This document shows, one piece after another, positions 24,187-33,491 of a DNA stretch of 47,562 bases. The stretch comes from Bacillota bacterium (GTDB taxonomy: Bacteria > Bacillota > UBA4882 > UBA8346). Numbering within the stretch: position 1 is the first letter of the stretch; each line of letters begins with the position of its first letter. A program made the position numbers and the translations under genes. The DNA lies in contig JAKOTQ010000111.1 in assembly GCA_029776205.1 (NCBI GenBank), positions 1 to 47,562 on the forward strand, given 5' to 3'. Below the pieces are notes generated by a model. The model saw nothing but the letters and a program-made list of their open reading frames with translations, did no database searches and was not told where the DNA came from.

Positions 24187-24932
24187 ACCTTTTCTTCGTC
24201 TTCTTTGGCACTGAGATAAATATCCCCAAACAAAACCGGTTGATAAGCCAAGATCTTATGGAGACGAATCAGTTCCAGCACTGCCAAAAAACACGTGATC
24301 AAATCGATTTTGGTGTCAACGTTGGCAAACACCCGTTTGAACGATACCTGCCGCTCCCGCAACACCAAGGCTTCAATTTCTTCCATCCGTTGCTTAATGG
24401 AAATCTGCGGCTTAGGAATGGCGGATTTAAGGAGTTTAACTTCCAAACTCTCCAACACCACCCGAAACGCATCCATTAAATCCCATACGGTCAGATTTTT
24501 TAAACTGTCATCCTGAACAGCATAGGTTTGATCCGGAAATTCTCCGGCAGTACGAAAATAAATCTTCAACTGTTCCTGTTCAATATCTTGGAGACTTCGG
24601 GCAGCTTCTTTAATCCTCTTGTATTCGATTAATTTGCAAACCAGCTCCCAACGGGGATCTTCATCCATATCCGTCTCAGCATCGTTCTCTCCGGATTGAT
24701 TCAACTCCGGTAGCAGCATTTTAGCTTTAATCTGCATCAAAGTTGCTGCCATCACCAAAAATTCACCGGCAACCTCCAGATTGAGCTGTTGAATGGTTGA
24801 CAAATATTCCAAATATTTTTCGGTGATTATCGCGATGGGGATATTATATATATCAATTTCATCTTTTTCGATCAAATGCAACAATAAATCGAGCGGGCCT
24901 TGAAAAATATCGAGTTTTACCTGATAATCCAT
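24171..24932 (-). CDS. scpA: Segregation and condensation protein A (kleisin)
   Basis: This 253-residue kleisin begins YQVKLDIFQGPLDLLLHLIEKDEIDIYNIPIAIITEKYL, the SMC-neck-binding N-terminal domain. The middle is acidic (SGENDAETDMDEDPRWELV), and a C-terminal winged helix contacts the SMC head (TKIDLITCFLAVLELIRLHKI). Ribosome site GAGG before the ATG. It is coupled to scpB. Confidence 0.96.
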   Translation of the reverse strand: MDYQVKLDIFQGPLDLLLHLIEKDEIDIYNIPIAIITEKYLEYLSTIQQLNLEVAGEFLVMAATLMQIKAKMLLPELNQSGENDAETDMDEDPRWELVCKLIEYKRIKEAARSLQDIEQEQLKIYFRTAGEFPDQTYAVQDDSLKNLTVWDLMDAFRVVLESLEVKLLKSAIPKPQISIKQRMEEIEALVLRERQVSFKRVFANVDTKIDLITCFLAVLELIRLHKILAYQPVLFGDIYLSAKEDEEKVCHSI

Positions 24933-24973
24933 GGATTTACCTCGTATACAGCCTCGTCACATCTCGGGGCTTG

Positions 24974-25528
24974 TCAATGTTTGCTGTCAGCCAACTGCAA
25001 TATGGTCAACTCCGGAGTTTGGTCCGGCCGAGGCGGGTCGTGATGATGGCGGATCAAATCCACCACGGATTTCTCAATGCCCAAAATTTGAGCCATATAC
25101 GATCCTCGCAGCGGATGCACCCAATCTACATACAAACCGTAACGGATCTTCCACCAGCCGGTTCGGTAAGTACGGCTGCATTTTTCCCGCAATGAAGGAA
25201 AAACCCGTCGCATGAAGCCGGCAACTACCCGATTTACCCCGTTCAACTCGCCTTCCACTTTCCCGATGTCATGGAGCAACGCCGCCTGAACCAAAGCAGC
25301 AAGGTCAATTTCCTGTTGGTCAACAGCCTCTGTAATGGCCGCACGGGCCACCTCTACCGAATGTTTTTGGTCAACCCGGCTCATCTGATAAAAAAGAAAT
25401 TTGCCGGCATCATTTAAAAACGCATCAATTAACTCCCGATCGGTCGATGTCAGCTTTGGTCGGAATAAACCAAAAAACCGCTTAAATGCTCCCACAAACA
25501 GCCCGCCTTTTATTTTGTCGAAATTCAA
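24974..25528 (-). CDS. HD-domain phosphohydrolase-like protein
   Basis: This 184-residue protein has the HD metal site: H at KHSVEVARAA, HD in ALLHDIGKVEGE, and a late RHHHDPPRPDQTPEL. HD proteins cleave phosphoester bonds of nucleotides; no substrate can be named. The start appears to be a TTG at 25528 without a clear ribosome site, so the N-terminus is uncertain. The stretch LFVGAFKRFFGLF near the N-terminus is hydrophobic and could touch the membrane. Confidence 0.8.
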   Translation of the reverse strand: MNFDKIKGGLFVGAFKRFFGLFRPKLTSTDRELIDAFLNDAGKFLFYQMSRVDQKHSVEVARAAITEAVDQQEIDLAALVQAALLHDIGKVEGELNGVNRVVAGFMRRVFPSLREKCSRTYRTGWWKIRYGLYVDWVHPLRGSYMAQILGIEKSVVDLIRHHHDPPRPDQTPELTILQLADSKH

Positions 25529-25602
25529 ACATTAATATTTTATCACATCCCAGGCCGGACTGCCTACTGAAAAAGAAGGCCGGAAATACCCGGCTCATCC
25601 GT

Positions 25603-27276
25603 TTACCGGAAACAACTGCTACCGATAAACTCCCTTAAAATAGAATTTAAAGGCACTTCACTGTCATCCATCGGCAGGAAATAACTTAAAAACTTCAACA
25701 GCCGTTTGGCTTCACTGTATTCCGGCATATCCGGGGTAATCTGTTGCAGCAGCGGTTCGGCATAGTTCTTCAGTACGGCCAACTCATAAATCAAGGCGGA
25801 ATTGAACATCACATCCGCTTCTTCCTGATATGGAAAGATATATTTCTCTTCGCCCCGGCGGACCATCGGCCATAAGCCGATGGTCTTTACCGCATCATGG
25901 CCACGGAACTGGTTATCCCGGACAATCCGGCGGATAATTCGATTGTCCGTCGTCGGAATCCGGTTATGATCGTCCAGGTTTAACTGGGTTAAGGCGCTAA
26001 TGTATATTTTATACTTATTGTCTTTGGGGATATTCTCCGTCAACCGGTCATTCAAGCCGTGAATGCCTTCAATAATAATCGGTTGATCCTGGGCGATCTG
26101 GACAGCGTAACCCCGTTCCTCACGGCGGCCCTTTTGGAAATTATAGACGGGGATATGCACCGGCTTCCACTGAAGTAACTCGGTTAAATGCCGGTTAAAC
26201 AGCTCGATATCGATGGCTTCCAGACATTCATAATCCGGCAATCCGTCTTCTCCGATAGGCGTATGATCCCGATCGACAAAATAATCATCAATGGAGATGG
26301 AAATGGGTTTTAACCCATTGACCCGAAGTTGAACGGCCAACCGTTGGGCAAAGGTCGTCTTTCCCGACGAAGATGGCCCGGCTATCAAAATGATCCGACT
26401 ACGCTCCCGTTCGGCAGATACCATATCGGCAATCTGAGCGATCTTTTTCTCATGAAAGGCTTCAGCAATCCGAATCAACTGCCCGCCTTTTCCGGAAGCA
26501 GTCATCTCATTTAAAGCGCCCACATCATCAACTTCGAGAATTTTACCCCATTTTTCAAACTCATAAAAGATCCGGGCGAGTTTCCGTTGCTCCTTAAAGG
26601 GTGGGATGGCTTCCGGATGCTCTTTGGACGGATATCGTAAAATGAAACCTGGCAGATAGTAACGTAATTCAAAATGGCTCAAATAACCGGTAGACGGTAC
26701 CATATACCCATAGAAATAATCAGTATAATCGCCACAATGATATAAGTGAATTTCCGGCGATTTTTTATACCGAAGCAACCGGACTTTATCAGCTAACCCT
26801 TTTTTCTCAAATAATTGGGCAGCTTCTTCCAATGAAACGGTCTCCTTGATAATCGGTTCATCCGCTGCAATTATTGCCCGCATCCGTTCCTCGATTCGGT
26901 TTAAGTCCTTTTCTGTAAAGGGTTCTCCGTTATGAATGTCAATCTCGCCATATATTCCCTTACTCAGAGAATGTTCCAAGCGTACACGGCAATCAGGAAA
27001 AACTTCTGCCGCCGCCCGTACCAAAACCAGACATAAACTGCGCGAATAAACCCGAATCCCGTCTTCGTCGGAAAGATCGATCAAAGTCAATTTACCTCCG
27101 CGTTCCGGAACATAGCGCAAATCATGAAATTCATAATCCAGTTTCGCGGCAACAATCGGAGAAGTCCGACCCCTTTGAAATTCTGCGGCAATTTCTTGTA
27201 GTGATATTCCTTTCGGGTAAGTTCGCCCGCCGATACCAGGTAATTCAAATTGCAACTGTTGGATCATTTGTGTCAT
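25603..27276 (-). CDS. TGS-type nucleoside kinase (uridine kinase-like)
   Basis: I start at the ATG at 27276 (557 residues), preceded by GGGGG. The N-terminal about 60 residues are TGS-like (GRTYPKGISLQEIAAEF). A region resembling the threonyl-tRNA synthetase second additional domain follows (VRLEHSLSKGIYGEIDI). The P-loop kinase domain has GPSSSGKT at about 300-307, ISIDDYFVDRDHTP and IIIEGIHGLND, as in uridine kinase/phosphoribulokinase. The family phosphorylates a nucleoside with NTP; the exact nucleoside is uncertain. The fusion of synthetase-like modules to a kinase is normal for this Bacillota family. Confidence 0.88.
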   Translation of the reverse strand: MTQMIQQLQFELPGIGGRTYPKGISLQEIAAEFQRGRTSPIVAAKLDYEFHDLRYVPERGGKLTLIDLSDEDGIRVYSRSLCLVLVRAAAEVFPDCRVRLEHSLSKGIYGEIDIHNGEPFTEKDLNRIEERMRAIIAADEPIIKETVSLEEAAQLFEKKGLADKVRLLRYKKSPEIHLYHCGDYTDYFYGYMVPSTGYLSHFELRYYLPGFILRYPSKEHPEAIPPFKEQRKLARIFYEFEKWGKILEVDDVGALNEMTASGKGGQLIRIAEAFHEKKIAQIADMVSAERERSRIILIAGPSSSGKTTFAQRLAVQLRVNGLKPISISIDDYFVDRDHTPIGEDGLPDYECLEAIDIELFNRHLTELLQWKPVHIPVYNFQKGRREERGYAVQIAQDQPIIIEGIHGLNDRLTENIPKDNKYKIYISALTQLNLDDHNRIPTTDNRIIRRIVRDNQFRGHDAVKTIGLWPMVRRGEEKYIFPYQEEADVMFNSALIYELAVLKNYAEPLLQQITPDMPEYSEAKRLLKFLSYFLPMDDSEVPLNSILREFIGSSCFR

Positions 27277-27539
27277 ATGAACCCCCATGTTAATATGTTT
27301 TTACTCATTATTATTCGTAAAATATCTGCTTCTTACCTTCTGAAAATAAAAAAAGACTCCCACACAAACCACCATATCCGTAAAGCGATAGGAATCAAAC
27401 GTTAGGAATTACACAACAATCACAAAAAAACACATGGAAATCCATAGGGATCATATCGGCTAGGACTTGGGACCTATTTTAAAATGGTACTTATGATGGA
27501 TAGTCACTAAGGTTAATTCAATGGTATGCTTGTCATAAG

Positions 27540-27570
27540 AAAAAAGATAATCTTTCCAGTTAATCTTTTT
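27540..27570 (-). terminator. Possible A/T-rich terminator after degU
   Basis: AAAAAGAT and ATCTTTTTT arms pair across a 14-base loop, with a T-run on the minus strand overlapping the end of degU. The stem is weak. The remaining bases to 27276 are AT-rich with no gene or obvious element. Confidence 0.4.
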
Positions 27571-28225
27571 TATTAAAGACAAGACCGTTGCGATAGGCAT
27601 AAATAGCCACTTGGGTCCGGTCTGCCAAAGCCATTTTCCGGAGAATATTGCTTACGTGATTTTTCACCGTCTTTTCACTGATAAACAGTTGTTCAGCGAT
27701 TTCCCGGTTGGATTCGCCGCAGGCAATATAATTTACAATTTCCATCTCACGCTGTGTCAAGCCTAATTCTTCCGGAAGCACTCCGGGACAATTGATATCC
27801 ATAAATTGGCGGAATTCGGCCAACAACCGAGAGAGAAGACACGGTTGAATATACGCCTCCCCTTTGGCGATAAACCGAATCGCTTCGATTAATGTGTCCG
27901 GCTCGATGTCTTTTAAGACATATCCTAAAGCGCCGGCTTTTATTATTTTATAGACGTGTGTTTGATCCGTCTCAATGGTTAAAGCCAAAATATTGATCTC
28001 CGGAAATTCTTTCTTAATTTCCCCTGTAAGTTCTATCCCGTTTTTCCCCGGTAAATTGATATCCATTAACACTACATTGGGTTTTAATTCCCGGACTTTT
28101 TCAAGAACCTCATCGCCATGCTGTGCTTCGCCGACGACCTCCAAGTCTTTTTCCAGACTGAAAATTTGCCGAAGTCCCTGCCGAGTTAACGGATGATCAT
28201 CGACTATCATGATTCGAATCGACAT
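27560..28225 (-). CDS. degU: DegU-type response regulator (NarL/FixJ family)
   Basis: I start at the ATG at 28225 (221 residues), preceded by AGAGGTG; the frame extends into the degS end upstream. The receiver domain has D9/D10, phosphoacceptor D55 (VVLMDINLPG), T83 and K105 (GYVLKDIEPDTLIEA). The C-terminal LuxR-type helix-turn-helix spans about 150-215 (LTQREMEIVNYIACGESNREI, FISEKTVKNHVSNILRKM). Similarity to DegU includes the linker ending LLSRLLAEFRQF. It begins 22 bases after degS, so they form a two-gene operon. In Bacillus, DegU controls secreted enzymes, motility and biofilm; targets here are unknown. Confidence 0.9.
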   Translation of the reverse strand: MSIRIMIVDDHPLTRQGLRQIFSLEKDLEVVGEAQHGDEVLEKVRELKPNVVLMDINLPGKNGIELTGEIKKEFPEINILALTIETDQTHVYKIIKAGALGYVLKDIEPDTLIEAIRFIAKGEAYIQPCLLSRLLAEFRQFMDINCPGVLPEELGLTQREMEIVNYIACGESNREIAEQLFISEKTVKNHVSNILRKMALADRTQVAIYAYRNGLVFNKKD

Positions 28226-28247
28226 ACAAACACCTCTGCCTCTGCCA

Positions 28248-29414
28248 TTATAACACTGCCTGCTCCCGTGGGACCAAAACCACGATTCGGGTTCCGAAAC
28301 CCGGGGTAGAATCAATCTTCAGTTCACCGTTTAACAATTCAATTCGCTCTTTCATACTTAGCAAGCCAAAACTCTCTTTACCGGCGGCTTCAGCCAATAC
28401 TTTCTCCACATCAAATCCGCTTCCGTTATCGGAGATCGTTACTTTAATTTCATCCCCAGTGATTATAATCGACACCCCTATCCGGGTAGCCCGGGCATGT
28501 TTTTTGGCATTGTTCAGCCCTTCCTGAATTAAACGGAACAATGCCACTTCATACGGATTCTTCAACCGCAGTTCTTCACCGCGGACTTCAAAAAAGACAT
28601 CGATCCCCTCCCTCAATTTCAATTCTTCAATATATCGCCGGACAGTCGGAATCAGTCCCATATCATCCAAAGTGATAGGCCGAAGGTTAAAGATAATCCG
28701 CCGGATATCCTGGAGGCTTTCCCGAACAGTCGTCTTCAGCTGATGTAATTGCCCTGCGAGTTCACTGCGGTTTGTAGCAAGCAGTTTCTCGCAATATTCT
28801 GCACGCAACACCACATTGGCCAATGTTTGAGCCGGACCGTCATGAATCTCTCGGGCAACCCGTTTACGCTCTTCTTCCTGAGCCAGGATAATCCGGCCGC
28901 CAATCCATTGCTTTTGCTGCATGCCTTCCAATTGATGGCTAAATTCCGTCAAATTGCCACTGATTAAAGTTAACGCCATGTCAACCCGAGACACCAACTC
29001 GTCGGCTTTGACGGACATCTCTTTAACCCGAACCATGGAACGAACCAATTCATCCCGTTTAAGCCGCAAGCCCATTTCCCGCTCACGCTCCACTGCGAGT
29101 TGAACCTGAAGTTCCTGAGCATACATATAGGCCTTTTTAATATCTTCTTCTGAATATTGCTGAAAGTCCCGGCTAACTTCCATCAAACGTACCCGGGCTT
29201 TTTTATAAAGCGATTCCAGACAATCAACTTTCTCAATGACCTGTTGTACTTCGAGATTAACGCGTTCCAAGTCGGATTCCATTTTGCGATGAATATCTTT
29301 AGCCGACTCTGCTATCTCAAATAAACTTTCTTTACTGGACTCGATCGCTTTGGTAGTTTCTTTTATAACCTTATCGAGAATACTGAAATCGAACACATCA
29401 ACCAAAGCGTTCAC
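28248..29414 (-). CDS. degS: DegS-type cytoplasmic sensor histidine kinase
   Basis: The 388-residue kinase has no membrane helix. A long coiled-coil sensor region (about 15-165) precedes a HisKA_3 domain with phosphoacceptor H191 (EEERKRVAREIHDGPAQTLAN). The ATPase domain has the N box LIQEGLNNAKKHA and G box ISDNGSGFD, with SFGLLSMKERIELLNG. This is the DegS layout. It starts at GTG, or at the TTG three codons later, which has AGAGGTG at better spacing. Its partner DegU follows immediately. Confidence 0.9.
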   Translation of the reverse strand: MNALVDVFDFSILDKVIKETTKAIESSKESLFEIAESAKDIHRKMESDLERVNLEVQQVIEKVDCLESLYKKARVRLMEVSRDFQQYSEEDIKKAYMYAQELQVQLAVEREREMGLRLKRDELVRSMVRVKEMSVKADELVSRVDMALTLISGNLTEFSHQLEGMQQKQWIGGRIILAQEEERKRVAREIHDGPAQTLANVVLRAEYCEKLLATNRSELAGQLHQLKTTVRESLQDIRRIIFNLRPITLDDMGLIPTVRRYIEELKLREGIDVFFEVRGEELRLKNPYEVALFRLIQEGLNNAKKHARATRIGVSIIITGDEIKVTISDNGSGFDVEKVLAEAAGKESFGLLSMKERIELLNGELKIDSTPGFGTRIVVLVPREQAVL

Positions 29415-29428
29415 CTCTAACTTTCTCC

Positions 29429-29457
29429 ATTATAAATTCGGCATTGTTTTCAATGAA
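29429..29457 (-). promoter_or_regulatory. Possible sigma-A promoter of degS
   Basis: A perfect TATAAT (29429-29434) lies about 15-20 bases before the degS start. The hexamer 17 bases upstream is TTCATT, a poor -35. The closeness of the -10 to the start codon leaves a very short leader, which lowers confidence. Confidence 0.3.
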
Positions 29458-29490
29458 CTTTAGATCCAACGCGCAACAGTTCTGTAAACA

Positions 29491-29520
29491 AAAAACAAAC
29501 CGTTGATCCGGTTTGTTTTT
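29491..29520 (-). terminator. Terminator of the NarL-type regulator gene
   Basis: AAAAACAAACCG and CGGTTTGTTTTT form a 12-bp stem around a 6-base loop, T-rich on the minus strand, between the regulator stop at 29578 and degS. Confidence 0.88.
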
Positions 29521-29577
29521 TGCACAATCACTCTGCTAACCTACTTTCCTTTTGGATTTCACTCTGCCTAAGAAAGC

Positions 29578-30282
29578 CTACTTATTCTCTACTTGCTCGT
29601 CAAACCCATCAAAAATATCAAATATACCTAGGGTTTTTAGGCGATTCACTACGTCAGCTACAGACTTTTCGCCAAATTTCTTTAAAATATTTCCCACATG
29701 CGTCCGAATCGTTGAAGGTTCAACATGTCGAATCGCTGCAATTTCTTGCTTAGTTTTTCCTTCAGCCAGCATTTTTAAAAAACTGAGCTCTGTTGGAGTC
29801 AACTTATAAACAATATTTAAAGTATTCACTAGTGTTGCCCTTTCAGAGCGTAAAATCCGAAACTCCTCTAAAATCTTCCGGGCAACTTGGGGCCGAATGG
29901 GGCTGCAATCAGCCGCAGCATTACGAATCGCTTCCAAAATCTCATTCACCGAAGAATTTTTGATGACGTAATCAACGGCACCGGCTTCAAATGCAGCATA
30001 GATCGAACTGTCATCGGAAAAATGCGTTAAAACCACACAACGGGTTTGAGGAAGCTCCGCTAAAATCCGGCGAATCGCATCCACACCAGCCAAACGCGAT
30101 TCCATCTCCAGATCCATTAGCACAACATCGGGCTTCGTCAGCATTGCCCATTCTACAGCGTCAGCTCCAGTCGCGACAGTCCCAACAATTTCCATACCTG
30201 GTTCATGGCCGATGACCATCTTCAAATATTCCCGTATCGGCTCCATATCATCAGCTATTAAAATTCGGATAAGGGAAGACAT
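29578..30282 (-). CDS. NarL-family response regulator beside the sugar importer
   Basis: The 234-residue protein has a receiver domain with D11/D12, phosphoacceptor D57 (VVLMDLEME), T86 and K108 (DYVIKNSSVNEI). A LuxR-type DNA-binding domain lies at about 163-225 (LTPTELSFLKMLAEGKTKQEI, VEPSTIRTHVGNILKKFGE). It is the last gene of the importer locus. It probably pairs with the histidine kinase at 35562-37121 at the other end of the locus, since no other kinase is near except DegS, which has its own partner. It may control the importer through repeats at 35444-35473. The pairing is inferred. Confidence 0.85.
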   Translation of the reverse strand: MSSLIRILIADDMEPIREYLKMVIGHEPGMEIVGTVATGADAVEWAMLTKPDVVLMDLEMESRLAGVDAIRRILAELPQTRCVVLTHFSDDSSIYAAFEAGAVDYVIKNSSVNEILEAIRNAAADCSPIRPQVARKILEEFRILRSERATLVNTLNIVYKLTPTELSFLKMLAEGKTKQEIAAIRHVEPSTIRTHVGNILKKFGEKSVADVVNRLKTLGIFDIFDGFDEQVENK

Positions 30283-30331
30283 CCGTGCACCTTCCTTCGT
30301 CCCAAAATATAATAGACTACATCAATTCCTG

Positions 30332-31768
30332 TTACTTACCAAAAACCGGAGTTGCTAAAGGTTTTCCGAGCTTTCCTGTAATCCGATCAAAATGAGGATA
30401 AATATTCCATTCACGCTTCACTGAAGGATTATATTGATAAAAACGATCCAAATCCTGGTTCCATTCCACCTCCAACTGTTTTAAACGATCTGCCAGCGAA
30501 CCGCCATTCAGCAGAATATCCCGAAATACTGTACAAGGATTTTTCTCCGGTATTTTCCACCCCGGTAGTACCGGGTAAGATACCAGATAATCATTGTCCA
30601 GTGTCTCCGCAAATTCTTTAAATCCTTTCAAAGCTGATTTCTGTTTAGCATAAATTTGAGTGACTTTAGGATCAGGATCGATACATTTACCATGTTCATA
30701 AAACTTAGCCCGAATCTCATATCGGCTAAACCATTTGACTACTTCCCATGCTTGTACCTTATACCGGCTTTGTCCGTTAATACTCCAATACCCGCCGATA
30801 ATCATCGCCCGTGGTTTACCATGAAATTTACCGTCATAGGTGGGAATCGGAGCAACACCCCAATCACATTTTGCCGGGTACTGTTCATTAAGGACGCCAA
30901 CATCCCAAGATTCTCCCATAAACATACCAATTCGCCCCTCGGCAAACTGAGCCCGCAATGCGTCATTGGTCAAAAAAGGCGTCCCTGGAAAGAGGCTTCC
31001 TTCCTTTTGAAGATCGAGCAGTAATTGAAAGACTTTATAATATCCTTGAATCGCCCATCTTCCTGTCTTCCAGTCCCAATACGCCGGTTCTCCGTTAGCC
31101 TCAGCCCATTGGCTTGGCATCCATTCTAGCGGCCAAGATTCAGCCCCGCAATAGGCAAATCCATAAGCATTACCTCCTCTGGCCTCTGTTATCTTACGAG
31201 CAATCAATTTCAATTCGTCATAAGAACGGGGCGGTTTATCCGGATCCCATCCGATACGCCGGAAAAGGTCCCGGTTATAAATCAAACGAGAATTGATAAC
31301 TTCTACAGGGATCGCGAAAACATGTCCCTTATAGGTAGTGATCCCTTCAATCCAATACCAAGATGGCCATGATTTTTTCCATTGTTGAAAACCGGGTAAA
31401 TCATCGAACCAGATCTTCGCACCAGCCTGAAATGGATCGGGAAAACCGGAATTAAAATTGGTACTGTATAAATCAGGTCCTTCCATTTTAAGCTGGGCCT
31501 CTTGGAAAATTCGCGTAGCATCGTCTCCCAATATGGTAACGGAAACTGAAATCTTTTTCTTCTTTCCCACCGTTTCATTGAATTCTTTAATCAATCGTTT
31601 GGTTAGATCGGCCATATGACGTTGATGCGTCCATAACTTCAGATTCACCTTTGGATGAGCGCCTAATACTTCTGGGTTCACTCCGATACAAAGCACAATC
31701 AGTCCGATCCACATCCACCGATAAGAACGTTTTCCTAAAAACCGGATCGCACTTTGAAAGATCCACAT
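30332..31768 (-). CDS. Extracellular solute-binding protein, family 1 type
   Basis: The 478-residue protein has an N-terminal membrane segment (WMWIGLIVLCIGVNPEVLGA) acting as a signal peptide or anchor. It has no lipobox cysteine at the usual position, though C27 lies in the core. The mature part has solute-binding features: VNLKLWTHQRHMADLTKRLI, AIPVEVINSRLIYNRDLFRRIGW, ARKITEARGGNAYGFAY, AQFAEGRIGMFMGESWDVG. It resembles maltose-type sugar-binding proteins but is not closely related to the second binding protein at 31964. It lies downstream of that gene's terminator. Ribosome site AAGGGAGGG. Ligand unknown. Confidence 0.85.
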   Translation of the reverse strand: MWIFQSAIRFLGKRSYRWMWIGLIVLCIGVNPEVLGAHPKVNLKLWTHQRHMADLTKRLIKEFNETVGKKKKISVSVTILGDDATRIFQEAQLKMEGPDLYSTNFNSGFPDPFQAGAKIWFDDLPGFQQWKKSWPSWYWIEGITTYKGHVFAIPVEVINSRLIYNRDLFRRIGWDPDKPPRSYDELKLIARKITEARGGNAYGFAYCGAESWPLEWMPSQWAEANGEPAYWDWKTGRWAIQGYYKVFQLLLDLQKEGSLFPGTPFLTNDALRAQFAEGRIGMFMGESWDVGVLNEQYPAKCDWGVAPIPTYDGKFHGKPRAMIIGGYWSINGQSRYKVQAWEVVKWFSRYEIRAKFYEHGKCIDPDPKVTQIYAKQKSALKGFKEFAETLDNDYLVSYPVLPGWKIPEKNPCTVFRDILLNGGSLADRLKQLEVEWNQDLDRFYQYNPSVKREWNIYPHFDRITGKLGKPLATPVFGK

Positions 31769-31904
31769 TATTCGCCCTCCCTTTTTTAACCAAACTTTTC
31801 AATTTATATTTAAATTCTAATAACAATTCTATTTTTCCTTCTATTTCCCATATTCTTTATTTAAGCAAAAATTCTTCCTTGTTTCGTCGACCTTTTTGTT
31901 ACAA

Positions 31905-31941
31905 AAAATAAAAGGGCTACCGATGTTTCCATCGATAGCCC
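31905..31941 (-). terminator. Terminator of the LplA-like gene
   Basis: GGGCTATCGATG GAAA CATCGGTAGCCC followed by TTTTATTTTTT on the minus strand: a strong tetraloop hairpin directly after the stop at 31964. It separates the two solute-binding protein genes; partial read-through may feed the downstream one. Confidence 0.92.
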
Positions 31942-31963
31942 CAATTCCGATCACATTATGCGA

Positions 31964-33430
31964 TTATTTCTTATTTTTCTTTGCCCAAGCATCCAATTGC
32001 CGTTGAGCTTCGGCTATGACTTTGTCAAGACCGGCAGCTTTGAAGCGGGCGATAACATCCGGCAAAGTCTTCGGATCTGCAGCGCCACAAACGAGCGGTG
32101 CGACGCCGGTTTGCCATACGTTAATACATGCGGCCACTTCATTCTTAACCGGAGTGCTGTCAAAGTTAAAGCCTAAGCTCTTAGCGGAGATGGAAGATTC
32201 GTTAAATTTCTTGAATGCTTCCCATTTGCTCGTATTTTCACCTTTCCAGAAATAGTTCAGGTATTGATTACCGAACATCCAAGGCGTACCCGGTTTGTAA
32301 CCGGAGTTTTGAGCAGTAACTCCCGGCGGATAATCGATAACATTTTTAGATACTTTAATATAATGTTTGCCTTCGATACCGAAGTTAATCAAGTTATTCA
32401 GATATTTATCGGTATTGAACAATTCTAAGAATTTCAGAGCCATAATTGGATTCTTCGAAGTCTTGGAAATAGCTTGCATGGAGCCTGTGCAGTCCCGGGT
32501 TTGAACAACCGGTTGGGTTAATGCAACGGTCACGCAAGGGATACCCCAAGAAGCAGTCCGTTCTTCATCTGCGAAGGGTTTCAAAGATTCGATCTTACTG
32601 AATACTTTACCGGCACGGATGTCGGTAACAAATTCAGAAACTGTTGCAGCATCGGCAGGAACATATCCAGCGAGGAAATACTTCCGGGCCAATTCGATAT
32701 ATTCCTTAAATTCTTTGGTTTCCAACATGTTCAGGACTTTCATGTCCTTACTGTCGTTATAAAGTACTGCCGGAATATAATCGTCGGCAATCCGGTCAAA
32801 ATCCAGAACCCGAACAGCGTTTTCGTTATGCAGGTTTTGGAAGGGGATCACACCCGGCTCTTTTTCTTTGATAATTTTAAAGAAGGGTTCTGCATCGGCC
32901 AACGTCTTGATCTTGGTTACGTCCATTTTGTATTTATCGACCAAATTTTTGTTGAACCAGAAACCCCATTGATGTGCTAACTCTTTGTTAGCAGGGATAG
33001 CATAGTTCCGTCCGTCAATTGCCGAACCGGTGATAAATGCCGGATGCAGCTGTGCCCGGGATTTCGGAGCATATTTCTTCCAAAGATCGGTGATATCCAG
33101 GAAAGCTCCACGAGCAACATTTACCTTGTACAAATTGGCCCAAGACGAGGTGAAGCAAATATCGAATTTCTCACCTGAAGCAATGATCATCCGCATCCGA
33201 TTATCATATTCGTCGCCCCAGGTATAACATTGCATTTTTAACGTCGCATTAAGCCCTTTCTTTTGGATGTATTTGCTGGCTGCATCTTCAACCAACTTTA
33301 CATCCGGTTGTTGCCCGTTTCCAATAAAGTACCACTTAATCTCATAGGGTGCCGCCGCGAAAGTGGTTGCGCCCAGCATTACAACGCCTAACAATAACAC
33401 CAGGGCAACCAATTTCTTGGTATGTTTCAT
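31964..33430 (-). CDS. LplA-like extracellular solute-binding protein (DUF3502)
   Basis: The 488-residue protein starts with a signal peptide (MKHTKKLVALVLLLGVVMLG, cleavage near TFAAA-P). There is no lipobox cysteine, unlike most LplA proteins. The mature part has the family's YTWGDEYDNRMRMIIASGEKFD, HQWGFWFNKNLVDKYKMD and GTPWMFGNQYLNYFW; the C-terminus (SLGFNFDSTPVKNEVAACINV) matches DUF3502. It delivers an oligosaccharide to the two permeases encoded upstream. AAAGGAGGAG precedes the start, after an A-rich leader suited to high expression. Confidence 0.92.
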   Translation of the reverse strand: MKHTKKLVALVLLLGVVMLGATTFAAAPYEIKWYFIGNGQQPDVKLVEDAASKYIQKKGLNATLKMQCYTWGDEYDNRMRMIIASGEKFDICFTSSWANLYKVNVARGAFLDITDLWKKYAPKSRAQLHPAFITGSAIDGRNYAIPANKELAHQWGFWFNKNLVDKYKMDVTKIKTLADAEPFFKIIKEKEPGVIPFQNLHNENAVRVLDFDRIADDYIPAVLYNDSKDMKVLNMLETKEFKEYIELARKYFLAGYVPADAATVSEFVTDIRAGKVFSKIESLKPFADEERTASWGIPCVTVALTQPVVQTRDCTGSMQAISKTSKNPIMALKFLELFNTDKYLNNLINFGIEGKHYIKVSKNVIDYPPGVTAQNSGYKPGTPWMFGNQYLNYFWKGENTSKWEAFKKFNESSISAKSLGFNFDSTPVKNEVAACINVWQTGVAPLVCGAADPKTLPDVIARFKAAGLDKVIAEAQRQLDAWAKKNKK

Positions 33431-33491
33431 CTTTAACTCCTCCTTTTTATTTTTTATTTTTTATTGCTTAACCAGTTTTATTTTCCTGGTC
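33431..33491 (-). promoter_or_regulatory. A-rich leader with a small hairpin before the binding-protein gene
   Basis: Between the second permease and the binding protein a short ACCAG / CTGGT hairpin (33471-33490) is followed on the minus strand by a run of AATAAAA units and then AAAGGAGGAG. Binding proteins are usually needed in excess over permeases. A hairpin plus A-rich translational enhancer would serve that. This is inferred. Confidence 0.4.
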
